From NCBI GenBank assembly GCA_965220425.1, contig OZ244830.1:1116001-1180000 (forward strand): a DNA stretch of 64,000 bases, read 5' to 3'. The notes below the pieces were generated by a model. The model worked only from the letters and a program-made list of their open reading frames with translations, had not been told where the DNA came from and ran no database searches. The stretch comes from Azophilus sp965220425 (GTDB lineage Bacteria > Pseudomonadota > Gammaproteobacteria > Pseudomonadales > Azotimanducaceae). Position numbers and translations under genes: made by a program. This document shows positions 36,325 through 44,871 of this stretch, in pieces. How positions within the stretch are numbered: the stretch's first letter is position 1; each line of letters starts with the position of its first letter.

Positions 36325-37287
36325 TCAGCGCCGGTTCCGGTGCACGGCGGCCATCATTGCAAACATTTCCGTAATGTCGCTTGGCGCCGAATCGTTGGCG
36401 AACTCCTTGTACAGGTTGGCGACGTTCACGACGATCCGCTCCGCATCGCCCCAGGAGTCGTAGTCCGCGAGCGAGATGTCCAGGGCCGCTTCCATCACAC
36501 CCATGCCCGCATCGAAGCGAAGGCGGGTCTGCTCGGTCACGTAGACGAGATAGCCGCGCATCGCTTCGATGCCGCGCTTGTCCGTGATCGGCCCGTGGCC
36601 GGGCACGACGGTCTCGACATCCAGCCCCAGCATGTAGTCGCAGGCATCGATCCAGTTCCGCACCGGCCCGGCCCAGATGATGGGATGTCCTTCGATGAAC
36701 AGGATATCCCCGGTGAAGATGAGCCTGTCGGCCGGAACGAAGGCGAGCACATCGCCCCGGGTATGGGCCGGGCCGACCTGTTTGAGATGCACGGCCTTGT
36801 CACCCACTTCGAGGTCCAGCGTATCCTCGAAGGTGCGCGTCGGCAGGGTCCGGTCGATGTCGCGAAAGTCGAATGCGCTGAAGCAATAGGTAAGGAACTC
36901 GCCCACTTCTCCCATCTCCGGCGCCTGCTCCATCAGCGCCTGCAGCATGCGGGGGTTTTCCCGGGCCAGTTCGTCGGCGCAGGCGCTGGAGGCAACGATC
37001 TCGGCGCCGGTCACCAGTTCGTTGCCGTTGCAGTGATCGGCGTTGGCGTGGGTATTCACCAGGAAGTCGAAGCCACGGGTGGCATCGGGTTCGGCGCCCC
37101 GCATGGCCTTGAGCATGACACGCGTGAGCGGCTTGTCGAACAGCGTGTCGACGATCAGGGATTCGTCGCCGTCGACGATCAGCCCGGCGTTGCTCCAGCC
37201 CCAGCCGCCATCGGGCTGCAGCCAGGCGTAGCCACCGTTGCCGAGGTCGTGCAGGCCCCGGTCGAAAGGGCGCGTTCCGAGGGACAT
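36325..37287 (-). CDS. MBL-fold metallo-hydrolase
   Basis: A 320-residue metallo-beta-lactamase-fold hydrolase. Metal ligands are visible: NTHANADHCNGN (HxHxDH variant with Asn as the middle position), GPAHTRGD, FTGDILFIEG and PGHGPITD. It starts at ATG 37287 (MSLGTRPFDRGLHDLG). Related proteins are annotated as cyclases or as glyoxalase II-like hydrolases; the substrate is unknown. It converges on the LLM enzyme gene. Confidence 0.88.
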   Translation of the reverse strand: MSLGTRPFDRGLHDLGNGGYAWLQPDGGWGWSNAGLIVDGDESLIVDTLFDKPLTRVMLKAMRGAEPDATRGFDFLVNTHANADHCNGNELVTGAEIVASSACADELARENPRMLQALMEQAPEMGEVGEFLTYCFSAFDFRDIDRTLPTRTFEDTLDLEVGDKAVHLKQVGPAHTRGDVLAFVPADRLIFTGDILFIEGHPIIWAGPVRNWIDACDYMLGLDVETVVPGHGPITDKRGIEAMRGYLVYVTEQTRLRFDAGMGVMEAALDISLADYDSWGDAERIVVNVANLYKEFANDSAPSDITEMFAMMAAVHRNRR

Positions 37288-37489
37288 GAGCCGTACTCCT
37301 CAACCGTGCTGCCATTCATGTTACGGGAATTGCCGCGGGCCGCGCGACCGGAATCCTGCAGGCGTACGAAAGAGATGGATGAAAGGGACGAGAGCGCCGT
37401 AAGCCCGCCCGGCGCCGGGTCACCGACTGCCTGATAACAGAATCTGTTCCATGGGAGCGCCACGGTTTAATCGGCGTTAACATGCGGCC

Positions 37490-38614
37490 ATGGACGACTT
37501 CGACGCGATCCGCCCCTTTCGCGATGACGAGGTGCCGGCAGTGGTCGCGCGACTGGTCGAGGATGCGGACTTCTGCCATGCGGCCGCGCTGTTCTTCCTG
37601 CCGCGCCTGACGACAGGGTTCCCTGCTCTCGGCCACGTACTGGCGGGCCGGCATCTCAGGCGCAAGGCAGCGAACCTCAGGACCGTGCGCGATGTGCAGA
37701 TGCTGATATCCCGGTACATGGATTCGCTGATGGAGAAGACCATATTCGAATTCACCGTCGACGGCCTGGAAAGACTCCTGCCCGGGCAGCCATACCTGTT
37801 CGTCTCGACCCATCGGGACATCCTGATGGACTCCGGGCTCATGAATTTCGCCATCCATCGAGCCGGGCACGAAACCTCGCGGATCGCGGTAGGCGACAAC
37901 CTGCTCGGAAAACCCTTTGCGGCGGACCTGATGCGGCTCAACAAGAGCTTCGTGGTCGAACGCAGCGTGACGGGGAACAAAGCCGTGTACCAGGCGCTAC
38001 GGCGCACCTCGTCGTTCATTCGAGTGTCGGTTGAGGAGGGAGAATCGGTCTGGATCGCCCAGCGGGAAGGCCGGTCCAAGGACGGGCTGGACCGCACCGC
38101 GCCGGCGCTCATCAAGATGCTGGCGCTGGCTCACGATGGAGAGATGGGGAATCCCGGCGACTTCTGCGAGCGGGTCAGCATCGTCCCGGTGGCGATCACC
38201 TACGAGATCGATCCATGCGCCGCACGCAAGGCCCGGGAACTCTACATCACCGATCGGGAAGGCCGTTACGATAAGCCCGAGGGCGAGGATCTGGCCAGCA
38301 TGGTCGAGGGCATGTTGGGCTTCAAGGGGCGCGTTCACCTGCACTTCGGCGAACGGGTTCGGGGCGATTTCGCCGATGCCGAAGCCCTGGCGTGCGAGAT
38401 CGACCGCCGCATCGTCGGTGGTCTCAAAGTGTTCCCGACCCATCTGCGCGCGGCTCGGCAGGCGGGCCTCGACGATCTGCCGGCGGGGGAACCCGAGGAT
38501 GCGCGCATCGATGCGGTGTTCGCGGAGCAGATTGACAACTGCCCGGCGCCGCACAGGGATTTTCTTTTCAATCAGTACGCCAATCTCGTGCGCAACAAGC
38601 AGCGGTACGAATAA
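37490..38614 (+). CDS. 1-acylglycerol-3-phosphate acyltransferase-like protein
   Basis: A 374-residue protein of the PlsC/glycerol acyltransferase superfamily, of the gammaproteobacterial type. The catalytic motif is THRDILMDSGLMN; downstream conserved blocks are RIAVGDNLLGKPFAADLMRL, NKSFVVERS, VWIAQREGRSKDG and GFKGRVHLHFGE. It probably transfers acyl groups during phospholipid synthesis, but the exact acceptor is not known. ATG 37490 is used. It ends next to a palindromic repeat element. Confidence 0.85.
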   Translation: MDDFDAIRPFRDDEVPAVVARLVEDADFCHAAALFFLPRLTTGFPALGHVLAGRHLRRKAANLRTVRDVQMLISRYMDSLMEKTIFEFTVDGLERLLPGQPYLFVSTHRDILMDSGLMNFAIHRAGHETSRIAVGDNLLGKPFAADLMRLNKSFVVERSVTGNKAVYQALRRTSSFIRVSVEEGESVWIAQREGRSKDGLDRTAPALIKMLALAHDGEMGNPGDFCERVSIVPVAITYEIDPCAARKARELYITDREGRYDKPEGEDLASMVEGMLGFKGRVHLHFGERVRGDFADAEALACEIDRRIVGGLKVFPTHLRAARQAGLDDLPAGEPEDARIDAVFAEQIDNCPAPHRDFLFNQYANLVRNKQRYE

Positions 38615-38620
38615 CGGGCG

Positions 38621-38866
38621 AGCCCGCATATCTCACCAAGCCGCTTGTTGAGTCACTGAATGTCATTGCGTTTCAATCAGGTAACTCCGCTTTTTGGAGG
38701 TTCTGCCGGGCACAGACTGCGCTGGCCGCGCCCTCGCTGGTCTTTTGCCCGCGTCCGCGCACATGCTCGCTCCACCATAGGCGGGGCTATGCTTTAAGCT
38801 CGCGAGCACGCGCACGCGGGCAAAATCCTGCGCGATCATCGCGGCCCTTGGTGAGATATGCGGGCT
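38621..38866. repeat. MITE-like palindromic element with 20-bp perfect terminal inverted repeats
   Basis: AGCCCGCATATCTCACCAAG (38621-38640) is repeated exactly in inverted form at 38847-38866. A second perfect 12-bp inverted pair lies inside (TTTTGCCCGCGT, 38743-38754 and 38814-38825). The 246-bp element fills the gap between the acyltransferase gene and modC and encodes nothing; it resembles a nonautonomous element and may terminate both convergent transcripts. It differs in sequence from the element at 2336-2498. Confidence 0.7.
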
Positions 38867-38917
38867 AGCCGTGCCGATGGTGGACGGGTTGCGCGTGGGC
38901 TTGCCACCGTGGGTGGC

Positions 38918-40000
38918 TCAGAGCCGGACGTCGAGCGCTACCGATTTGATGAGCGCGAAAAGCGCCATCCCCGGGGCAAGTCCGAGATTGTGCCGGGAGA
39001 GTCTGGTAATTCGCGAGCGCAGGGTTTGCCCGCCACAGTCGAGATCGACGAATACGGTGCCATCGGGCGCGTTCTGCAACCGCTGTATCCGCACCGGCAG
39101 GCAATTCAGGAAACTCGTTGCCGCCGGCCGCTCGATCGACAGTCCCACATCCCGGGCGGGGATCTGCACGCGGATGGGGCTCGCCGCGCCGCGCAGGTCG
39201 CCGCGGATGCAAAGATCGATATCGCCGAGGCTCAGTTCACTCAGATCGTTGTCGGCGTCGAAAGCGGTGAACTCGCAGTCGAGGATCGCACCGGAATCGA
39301 TGAGGGGCGATAGGGGGTGGTCGAGTTCCGCGGCCACCTGCTCGGGAAGCCCGGCGCCGATCACTTGGCCGTCTTCCAGGATCGCCAGGTAGTCGGCCAC
39401 CTGCAGCACTTCCGGCAGCGAGTGGGTGACATAGACTACCGGCCGGCGGAGTTCCCGGCACATCCGGGCCACCAGCGGCGCGAGTTCGCGACGCGCGACG
39501 GCGTCCAGGGCGGAAAGCGGCTCATCGAGCAGCAACAGTTCGGCGGGTTTCAGAAAGGCGCGCGCCAGGGCAACCCGCTGTTGCTGGCCGCCGGACAGCG
39601 CATGCGGTTTGCGCCCGGTCAGCGCCCCGAGGCCGAACAGGGCGACGGCATCCTCGATGGATCCGGCCCGGGGCACGGCCTTCAGATTGTCGAGCACGCT
39701 CAGGTGCGGGAACAGTGCGGGCTGTTGCAGGGTCATGCTCACGGGGCGCCGGTGCGCCGGAATCCCGTCCCAGCAGCGGCCGTTGAACGTCACGGAAAAC
39801 GAAGGCCCGTCTTCCAGCCCGGCGATGATCTTGAGTACCGTAGACTTGCCCGCACCGGAGGCGCCGATCAGTGCGCTGACGCCGTTGTCGGGGAGCACCA
39901 GATTCATGCCCAGCTCGAACCCGTCCGGACGGCTGAACCGGCCGCTGAGCGCCAGTCCGGCCATGCCGGCGGGGGCCGCTGAAGATCGGCTCGATGTCAT
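38918..40000 (-). CDS. modC: Molybdate ABC transporter ATP-binding protein ModC
   Basis: A 360-residue ATPase that powers molybdate import through ModB. Walker A GASGAGKST, Q-loop LQQPALFPHLS, signature LSGGQQQRVALARA, Walker B LLLLDEPLSALD and switch VTHS are present. The C-terminal 130 residues are the TOBE/Mop-type domain (VQIPARDVGLSIERP) that marks ModC. Its ATG overlaps the modB stop by ATGA. Third gene of the modABC operon. Confidence 0.95.
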   Translation of the reverse strand: MTSSRSSAAPAGMAGLALSGRFSRPDGFELGMNLVLPDNGVSALIGASGAGKSTVLKIIAGLEDGPSFSVTFNGRCWDGIPAHRRPVSMTLQQPALFPHLSVLDNLKAVPRAGSIEDAVALFGLGALTGRKPHALSGGQQQRVALARAFLKPAELLLLDEPLSALDAVARRELAPLVARMCRELRRPVVYVTHSLPEVLQVADYLAILEDGQVIGAGLPEQVAAELDHPLSPLIDSGAILDCEFTAFDADNDLSELSLGDIDLCIRGDLRGAASPIRVQIPARDVGLSIERPAATSFLNCLPVRIQRLQNAPDGTVFVDLDCGGQTLRSRITRLSRHNLGLAPGMALFALIKSVALDVRL

Positions 40001-40662
40001 CGGCCGGGCCTCAGGCTTGCGTACGTAATCGTCAGCGCGACCAGCGATGTGGCGAGCAGAATTCCAGCGGTCAGGTGCGCGCTCGCGTAGTCGAGGGATT
40101 CCACCTGGTCGAACAGCAGTATCGACAGTACCCGCGTTTCACCCGGAATGTTGCCGCCGATCATCAGCACGATGCCGAATTCTCCGACGGTATGGGCGAA
40201 ACCCAGTATCGCCGCCGCCGCCAGGGCGCGGGAGTGCAGGGGAAGCACCAGGCGCAGAAAACGGATCGTTGGCGGGATGCCCATGAGGGTCGCTGCATCG
40301 AGGAGCTCCCTGGGTGTATTGCGGAAGCTGCTGGTCAGTGGCTGGTTGACGAAGGGCAGGGAATAGACCGTCGAGGCAATGACGAGTCCCGCGAAAGTGA
40401 AAGCCAGCGGTTGTCCGGTCACCCATCGCCAACCGGTGCCGAGCCAGGCTTCGTCCGCCATCGCCAGCAGCAGGTAGAAGCCCAGTACCGTAGGCGGCAG
40501 CACCAGCGGCAAGGCGATCAGCGCCTCGACAAACGCGGCGGCGCGGCGCTCGGTGCGCGCCAGCCACCACGACAGGGGCAGGGCGACGACCATCAGGACG
40601 ACGGTGACGATTCCGGCAAGAGCGCCGGTTACCGCCAGGCTGAGGAACAGGTCTTCAGTCAC
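39997..40662 (-). CDS. modB: Molybdate ABC transporter permease ModB
   Basis: A 221-residue inner-membrane permease with about five to six helices (LAGIVTVVLMVVALPLSWWL, ALIALPLVLPPTVLGFYLLL) and the EAA-type loop that docks the ATPase (ELLDAATLMGIPPTIRFLRL). GTG 40662 is chosen because it overlaps modA by only 8 bases and places TEDLFLSLAV just before the first helix; a TTG at 40686 is also possible. Coupled to modC by ATGA. Confidence 0.93.
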   Translation of the reverse strand: MTEDLFLSLAVTGALAGIVTVVLMVVALPLSWWLARTERRAAAFVEALIALPLVLPPTVLGFYLLLAMADEAWLGTGWRWVTGQPLAFTFAGLVIASTVYSLPFVNQPLTSSFRNTPRELLDAATLMGIPPTIRFLRLVLPLHSRALAAAAILGFAHTVGEFGIVLMIGGNIPGETRVLSILLFDQVESLDYASAHLTAGILLATSLVALTITYASLRPGR

Positions 40663-41464
40663 CGGGCAGGTAACCGAGTTGCTCAAGCCGCGCCTGGGTG
40701 GCGGGATGGGTCATGAAGCGAAGCAGTGTCCGTGCGGCCCACGGATGGCTGCTACGACGGAGCACCACGGCGCCCTGGTCGATCGGCGCATGAAAGGCGG
40801 CCGGACACACCCAGTAGCGCTCGGGTGGAACATCCCTGGCCACAAGCTGACTCAGCGCCACGAAACCCAGGTTCAGGGCGCCGCTTTCCAGGAAGTGGTC
40901 GACCTGATTCACGTTGTTGCCGAACACGAGCCGATCCTGAAACCGCGCCCACACTCCGAGCCGGTTCAGGCATTGCATCGCGGCGGCGCCGTAGGGCGCG
41001 AGTTGCGGATTGGGAATGCCGATTCGGCGGGGGCCGGCGTGGCTTGCGGCGCCTGCCGGTCCGGGTGTTCTCAAGGCCACCCGGCCCCGGGCGTAGACCG
41101 TTACGGGAGCGGCGGCAAGACCGTCGCCGATCAAGGCTTCGGGCCGCATGGTGTCCGCGGAGAAAAAGGCATCGAAGGGAGCGCCTTGACGGATCTGTGC
41201 GGCAAGCAGTCCGGAGGAGCCGAAGACAAGCGACAACGCCACACCATGCCGGTGTTCGAATTCGTCCGCCAACTCGTTGAGCGGCGCACGAAAATTCGCG
41301 GCGACGGCCAGGCGCAAGGCGTCGTTGCGCACGCGCGCGGACGCGGCGGCAGCGACCGGTGCATCGTTCCCGGTCGATGCCTCGGCGGATGTGCCGGCGA
41401 GCCCGGCGATTGCAGGCAACGATGGCGCGATCACGCAAACGAATGCCAATTTCCAGGCACCCAT
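40655..41464 (-). CDS. modA: Molybdate-binding periplasmic protein ModA
   Basis: A 269-residue substrate-binding protein. It opens with a signal peptide (MGAWKLAFVCVIAPSLPAIA, cleavage after AEA likely), then the ModA pattern LRLAVAANFRAPLNELADEF, SLVFGSSGLLAAQIRQGAPF and DAFFSADTMRPEAL. The anion-binding serines lie in the SSG and SA segments. ATG 41464, 34 bases after comF, is preferred over an upstream in-frame extension that lacks a signal sequence. First gene of modABC. Confidence 0.93.
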   Translation of the reverse strand: MGAWKLAFVCVIAPSLPAIAGLAGTSAEASTGNDAPVAAAASARVRNDALRLAVAANFRAPLNELADEFEHRHGVALSLVFGSSGLLAAQIRQGAPFDAFFSADTMRPEALIGDGLAAAPVTVYARGRVALRTPGPAGAASHAGPRRIGIPNPQLAPYGAAAMQCLNRLGVWARFQDRLVFGNNVNQVDHFLESGALNLGFVALSQLVARDVPPERYWVCPAAFHAPIDQGAVVLRRSSHPWAARTLLRFMTHPATQARLEQLGYLPGD

Positions 41465-41498
41465 GTCGCGCCCCCGGGAGAAAGGTCGCGCCAGTTTA

Positions 41499-42188
41499 TC
41501 AGGATGCCGAAGGGACTCGCGCCACGGCCCAGACATCCACGCGTTCGGCGCCGGCAGCCAGCAGGGTCGAGGCCAGTTCCGCGGCGGTTGCGCCTGTGGT
41601 CATCACATCGTCCACGATGGCGACATGGCCTGCAACGGGACGCGTTGCCCGGAATACCCCCCGCACGCTCCGTGCCCTGGCGCCACGGGATTGACCCCGC
41701 TGCGGTTTGCCGCCGCCGGCCCGCTTGAGGCCGCCGCGGCGGACCGGGATGCACAACCGCCGGGCGAGGGGAACGGCGACGAGGGCGGCCTGATTGTGGC
41801 CGCGCCGGAACAGCCGTGCCGTGGTCAGGGGAACGGGTATCAGGCCGTCCGGAATGCGCGCTCCGGTGAATTCGATGCCGCGCGCAAGGAGGCCGCTCAA
41901 TAACTTCGCTTCGCCGAGGCCGCCGGCGGATTTGGCGGCGTGCACCCAGCGGCGTACCTCGCCTTCGTAGAGCAGCGGCGCCACCGTCGCCTCGAAGGGT
42001 GGTGGATCGTCGATACAACGCTTGCAAAGGCCGCTGACAGCGGCCGGCTGAGGCAGGCCGCACCGCGGACAGGGACTGGGGTTCCAGGCGAGGCTTCGCT
42101 CGCAGGGCGCGCAGAGGTCGATGTCCCGGTCCATCTCCCGGCCGCACAGCCGGCAGACGCGCGGCAGCCACCAATCGGCAAACCCCAT
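41499..42188 (-). CDS. comF: ComF-family phosphoribosyltransferase-like protein
   Basis: A 229-residue ComF/GntX-type protein. The N-terminal zinc ribbon has four CxxC-type pairs (CRLCG, CAPC, CPRCG, CKRC), and the phosphoribosyltransferase domain carries the PRPP loop VAIVDDVMTTGATAAEL. ComF is needed for DNA uptake in competent bacteria; GntX-type roles elsewhere are less clear. ATG 42188 starts just before the zinc ribbon. It precedes modABC by 34 bases on the same strand and may share its transcript. Confidence 0.9.
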   Translation of the reverse strand: MGFADWWLPRVCRLCGREMDRDIDLCAPCERSLAWNPSPCPRCGLPQPAAVSGLCKRCIDDPPPFEATVAPLLYEGEVRRWVHAAKSAGGLGEAKLLSGLLARGIEFTGARIPDGLIPVPLTTARLFRRGHNQAALVAVPLARRLCIPVRRGGLKRAGGGKPQRGQSRGARARSVRGVFRATRPVAGHVAIVDDVMTTGATAAELASTLLAAGAERVDVWAVARVPSAS

Positions 42189-42440
42189 TGGGGTTTTGTA
42201 CCCCCGGCGCAGGGGTTCCGCCAAGGGCGCTTTTCGGAAGGATTCGTAGTACGAAAGCCGGAAACCGCGTGAGCGCGAACGTGGAGTCCCGGGCCAGGTT
42301 CCCGCAATCCGCTCGCCGACACAGGTCAAATATGGCCTTGGGGCGAAAATGTCCCGGTGATTGCCCACGGTAGCGTGCCGTGGATTTATTCTGCGTCGCG
42401 GCTAATATCGAGACTGCGGGGAACGAGACAAGGACGAGGC

Positions 42441-44177
42441 ATGCTGGAATACCGGGCGCCGGAACGGGATTTGGAATTCCTGTTGTTCGACCTGTTCCGG
42501 GTGCGGGACGAATGGCGCGACATTGGGCAGTTCGCAGAGTTCACCGACGACCTGGTGCGCGCCGTCGTCAGCGAGGGAGGCAGGATTGCGAGCGAAGTCA
42601 TGGCTCCGCTCAATCAGGCCGGCGACCGGGAAGGCTGCCATTGGCAGGACGGCGTTGTCACCGCACCTGCCGGGTTCAAAGCCGCCTACGAACAACTTGC
42701 CGAAGGCGGCTGGCTCGGCATATCCGGCAATCCCCGATACGGCGGTCAGGGCATGCCGACGCTCCTGGGCTGCCTGCTGGAAGAAATGTTCTGGAGCGCC
42801 AATACCAGCCTTTACCTGTACGGGGCTCTATCCACCGGGGCTTCGATCTGTATCGACACCCACGGCAGCGAAGCGCAGAAACGGCTGTATCTCCCCAAGC
42901 TCTATTCGGGAGAGTGGTCGGGGGCAATGGACCTGACCGAACCCCATGCCGGCACGGATCTCGGCATCATCCGCACCCGGGCGGAGCAGGCCGGGGACGG
43001 CGCCTTCCGCATCACCGGCACCAAGATCTTCATTACCAGCGGGGAGCACGACCTTGCCGGCAACATCGTCCATCTCGTGCTTGCCAGGCTGCCGGGATCT
43101 CCCGAGGGCACCCGGGGCATCAGCCTGTTCATCGTGCCGAAGTTCATGCCGAACGCAGACGGGTCCGTCGGCGAGCGCAACCGTGTCACCAGCGGTTCCA
43201 TCGAGCACAAGATGGGCATCAACGGCAGTTCCACCAGCGTCATGAACTACGACAACGCAGTCGGCTACCTGGTGGGGCCCGAGAACGGAGGGCTCGCCTG
43301 CATGTTCACCATGATGAACTACGAGCGGCTGTCGGTAGGCCTGCAGGGATTGGGCGCGGGTGAACTGGCCTATCAGCAGGCGTCCCGCTACGCCCGGGAC
43401 CGCCTCCAGGGCCGTGCTCCCACGGGGCCGAGCAATCCGGACGGCGCGGCGGACCCGCTGCTCGTGCACCCGGATGTGCGCCGTATGCTGCTCACCGTTC
43501 GCGCCTACACCGAAGCAGGCCGGGCATTTGCGGTATTCGCCGGCCTCAATCTCGACCGGGGCAAGTACGCGGGCGATGCGGACTGCCTGGCGTTGTCGGA
43601 TATGCTGACCCCGGTCGCCAAGGCGTTCCTGTCCGACCGGGGTTTCGAGTGTGCGGTCATCGCTCAACAGGTTTTCGGCGGGCACGGCTTCATCAGGGAA
43701 TGGGGGGTCGAACAGATCGTGCGCGATGCCCGCATCGCCCAGATCTACGAGGGCGCCAACGGCATTCAGGCGCTGGACTTCGTCGCGCGCAAGGTTTGCC
43801 GGGATGGCGGGCGCACCCTGTACTCGCTGCTCGACACCATGGCGGCAACGCCTGTTCCCGGCGCCTATCGCGCACCGCTCCGCCGGGCGCTCGAGCGGCT
43901 GCGTTCGGTGACGGAACGCGTTGTTGCGGGTTCACGGGAAGACGCGAACCTCCCGGGAGCGGTGTCGACGGACTACCTGGATCTGACAGGCCATACCATC
44001 TATGCCTGGTTGTGGGCGCGCATGGCCGGTGCGTCCTGCGACGACGATTTCGGGCGCGCGAAGCGGCGGACCGCGGATTTCTTCTATGCCCGCCTGCTGC
44101 CCAGAACCCTGGCGCTCGAGGCGAGCGTGCGCTCGGATACGGATGCGTTGATGGGATTCGAAGAGTCGGCGTTCTAG
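42441..44177 (+). CDS. Acyl-CoA dehydrogenase, DmdC-like
   Basis: A 578-residue FAD-dependent dehydrogenase of the subfamily that includes 3-methylmercaptopropionyl-CoA dehydrogenase (DmdC). Family blocks: EYRAPERDLEFLLFDL at the start, VMAPLNQAGDREGCHW, MDLTEPHAGTDLG, ITGTKIFITSGEHDLAGNIV, HKMGINGSSTSVMNYDNAVG and FGGHGFIREWGVEQIVRDAR near the active-site Glu region. ATG 42441 has GGACGAGG upstream. It may act in DMSP demethylation or general fatty acid oxidation; the wider dmd genes are not here. Confidence 0.9.
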   Translation: MLEYRAPERDLEFLLFDLFRVRDEWRDIGQFAEFTDDLVRAVVSEGGRIASEVMAPLNQAGDREGCHWQDGVVTAPAGFKAAYEQLAEGGWLGISGNPRYGGQGMPTLLGCLLEEMFWSANTSLYLYGALSTGASICIDTHGSEAQKRLYLPKLYSGEWSGAMDLTEPHAGTDLGIIRTRAEQAGDGAFRITGTKIFITSGEHDLAGNIVHLVLARLPGSPEGTRGISLFIVPKFMPNADGSVGERNRVTSGSIEHKMGINGSSTSVMNYDNAVGYLVGPENGGLACMFTMMNYERLSVGLQGLGAGELAYQQASRYARDRLQGRAPTGPSNPDGAADPLLVHPDVRRMLLTVRAYTEAGRAFAVFAGLNLDRGKYAGDADCLALSDMLTPVAKAFLSDRGFECAVIAQQVFGGHGFIREWGVEQIVRDARIAQIYEGANGIQALDFVARKVCRDGGRTLYSLLDTMAATPVPGAYRAPLRRALERLRSVTERVVAGSREDANLPGAVSTDYLDLTGHTIYAWLWARMAGASCDDDFGRAKRRTADFFYARLLPRTLALEASVRSDTDALMGFEESAF

Positions 44178-44281
44178 CCGCGATGTTGCATGAGTGGCAT
44201 CAGGTTGGCGGATGGGAGTTCTAAACGATGAGTGGCGACGGCAGCGATACGCATCGAGTTGCCAGCAATAACGCCCGGGCG

Positions 44282-44709
44282 GGCGCCCCGGCGTGGTCGC
44301 CGGATTGAGTCGGGCGCCGCACAGCTTGGTAGTTTGCCCGGGAGGCGAGTAGCATTCAGGTATGGTCGACCAAGCCACAAACCCGGTGCGCAAGCCGAGC
44401 GCCGAATTCCGGGCCATCGTCGGCGCGGCTGTCGGCATTGTCGGAACCGTTGTCGCCTTTGGCGTGATGATTCTGACCGTCATGGGTTGGTTGCGGGATG
44501 ACATTCGCAACCTGGAAGGCGAGGTCAAGACGCTGGAAACCAGTTTGAGCGGCGAGATCAAAGCCCTGGACGTCAAATTGACCGACATACACGGGCGTCT
44601 GGTGCGCCTGGAAACCCTGTCCGACATCGAGAGCCCGGATCTTGCGGCCGTCGTCGAACCCGCGCCCTGATTCCCCAACGCCCAGCCTGGCGCCCCAGCG
44701 TGGTCGCCG
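44282..44709 (+). repeat. 21-bp direct repeat bracketing a small membrane-protein gene
   Basis: GGCGCCCCGGCGTGGTCGCC with one further base (44282-44302) recurs at 44689-44709 with one mismatch. The gene at 44362-44670 lies between the copies. It may be the trace of a small insertion or recombination; origin not known. Confidence 0.4.
44362..44670 (+). CDS. Small membrane protein with coiled coil
   Basis: A 102-residue protein: short basic N-terminus, one transmembrane helix (about 20-44, IVGAAVGIVGTVVAFGVMIL), then a heptad-like acidic coiled coil (LEGEVKTLETSLSGEIKALD). It ends in PAP. The layout is like that of the protein at 63254-63679, but the sequences are not clearly homologous. Function unknown; the inner membrane is likely. 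The start ATG 44362 has only a weak ribosome site. Confidence 0.7.
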   Translation: MVDQATNPVRKPSAEFRAIVGAAVGIVGTVVAFGVMILTVMGWLRDDIRNLEGEVKTLETSLSGEIKALDVKLTDIHGRLVRLETLSDIESPDLAAVVEPAP

Positions 44710-44871
44710 AAGGGGATAGGCCTGGACGCGCGGCATATGGGTGGACCTCTTGTTTTCAGGGCTTCCACGGTTGTAAACGGCTTGGCCGTGCGGCGTCGAC
44801 GAGGGGCTTGGAGCGGTCGAGAAAAGGCCGGTGAGCCGTTCGCTTGTTGAGTCGAGGATGCTGACGGTTTA

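Noticed and set aside
41465..41498. ModE operator upstream of modA
   Set aside because: The gap to comF is only 34 bases and no ATCG-TATATA-type palindrome is present.
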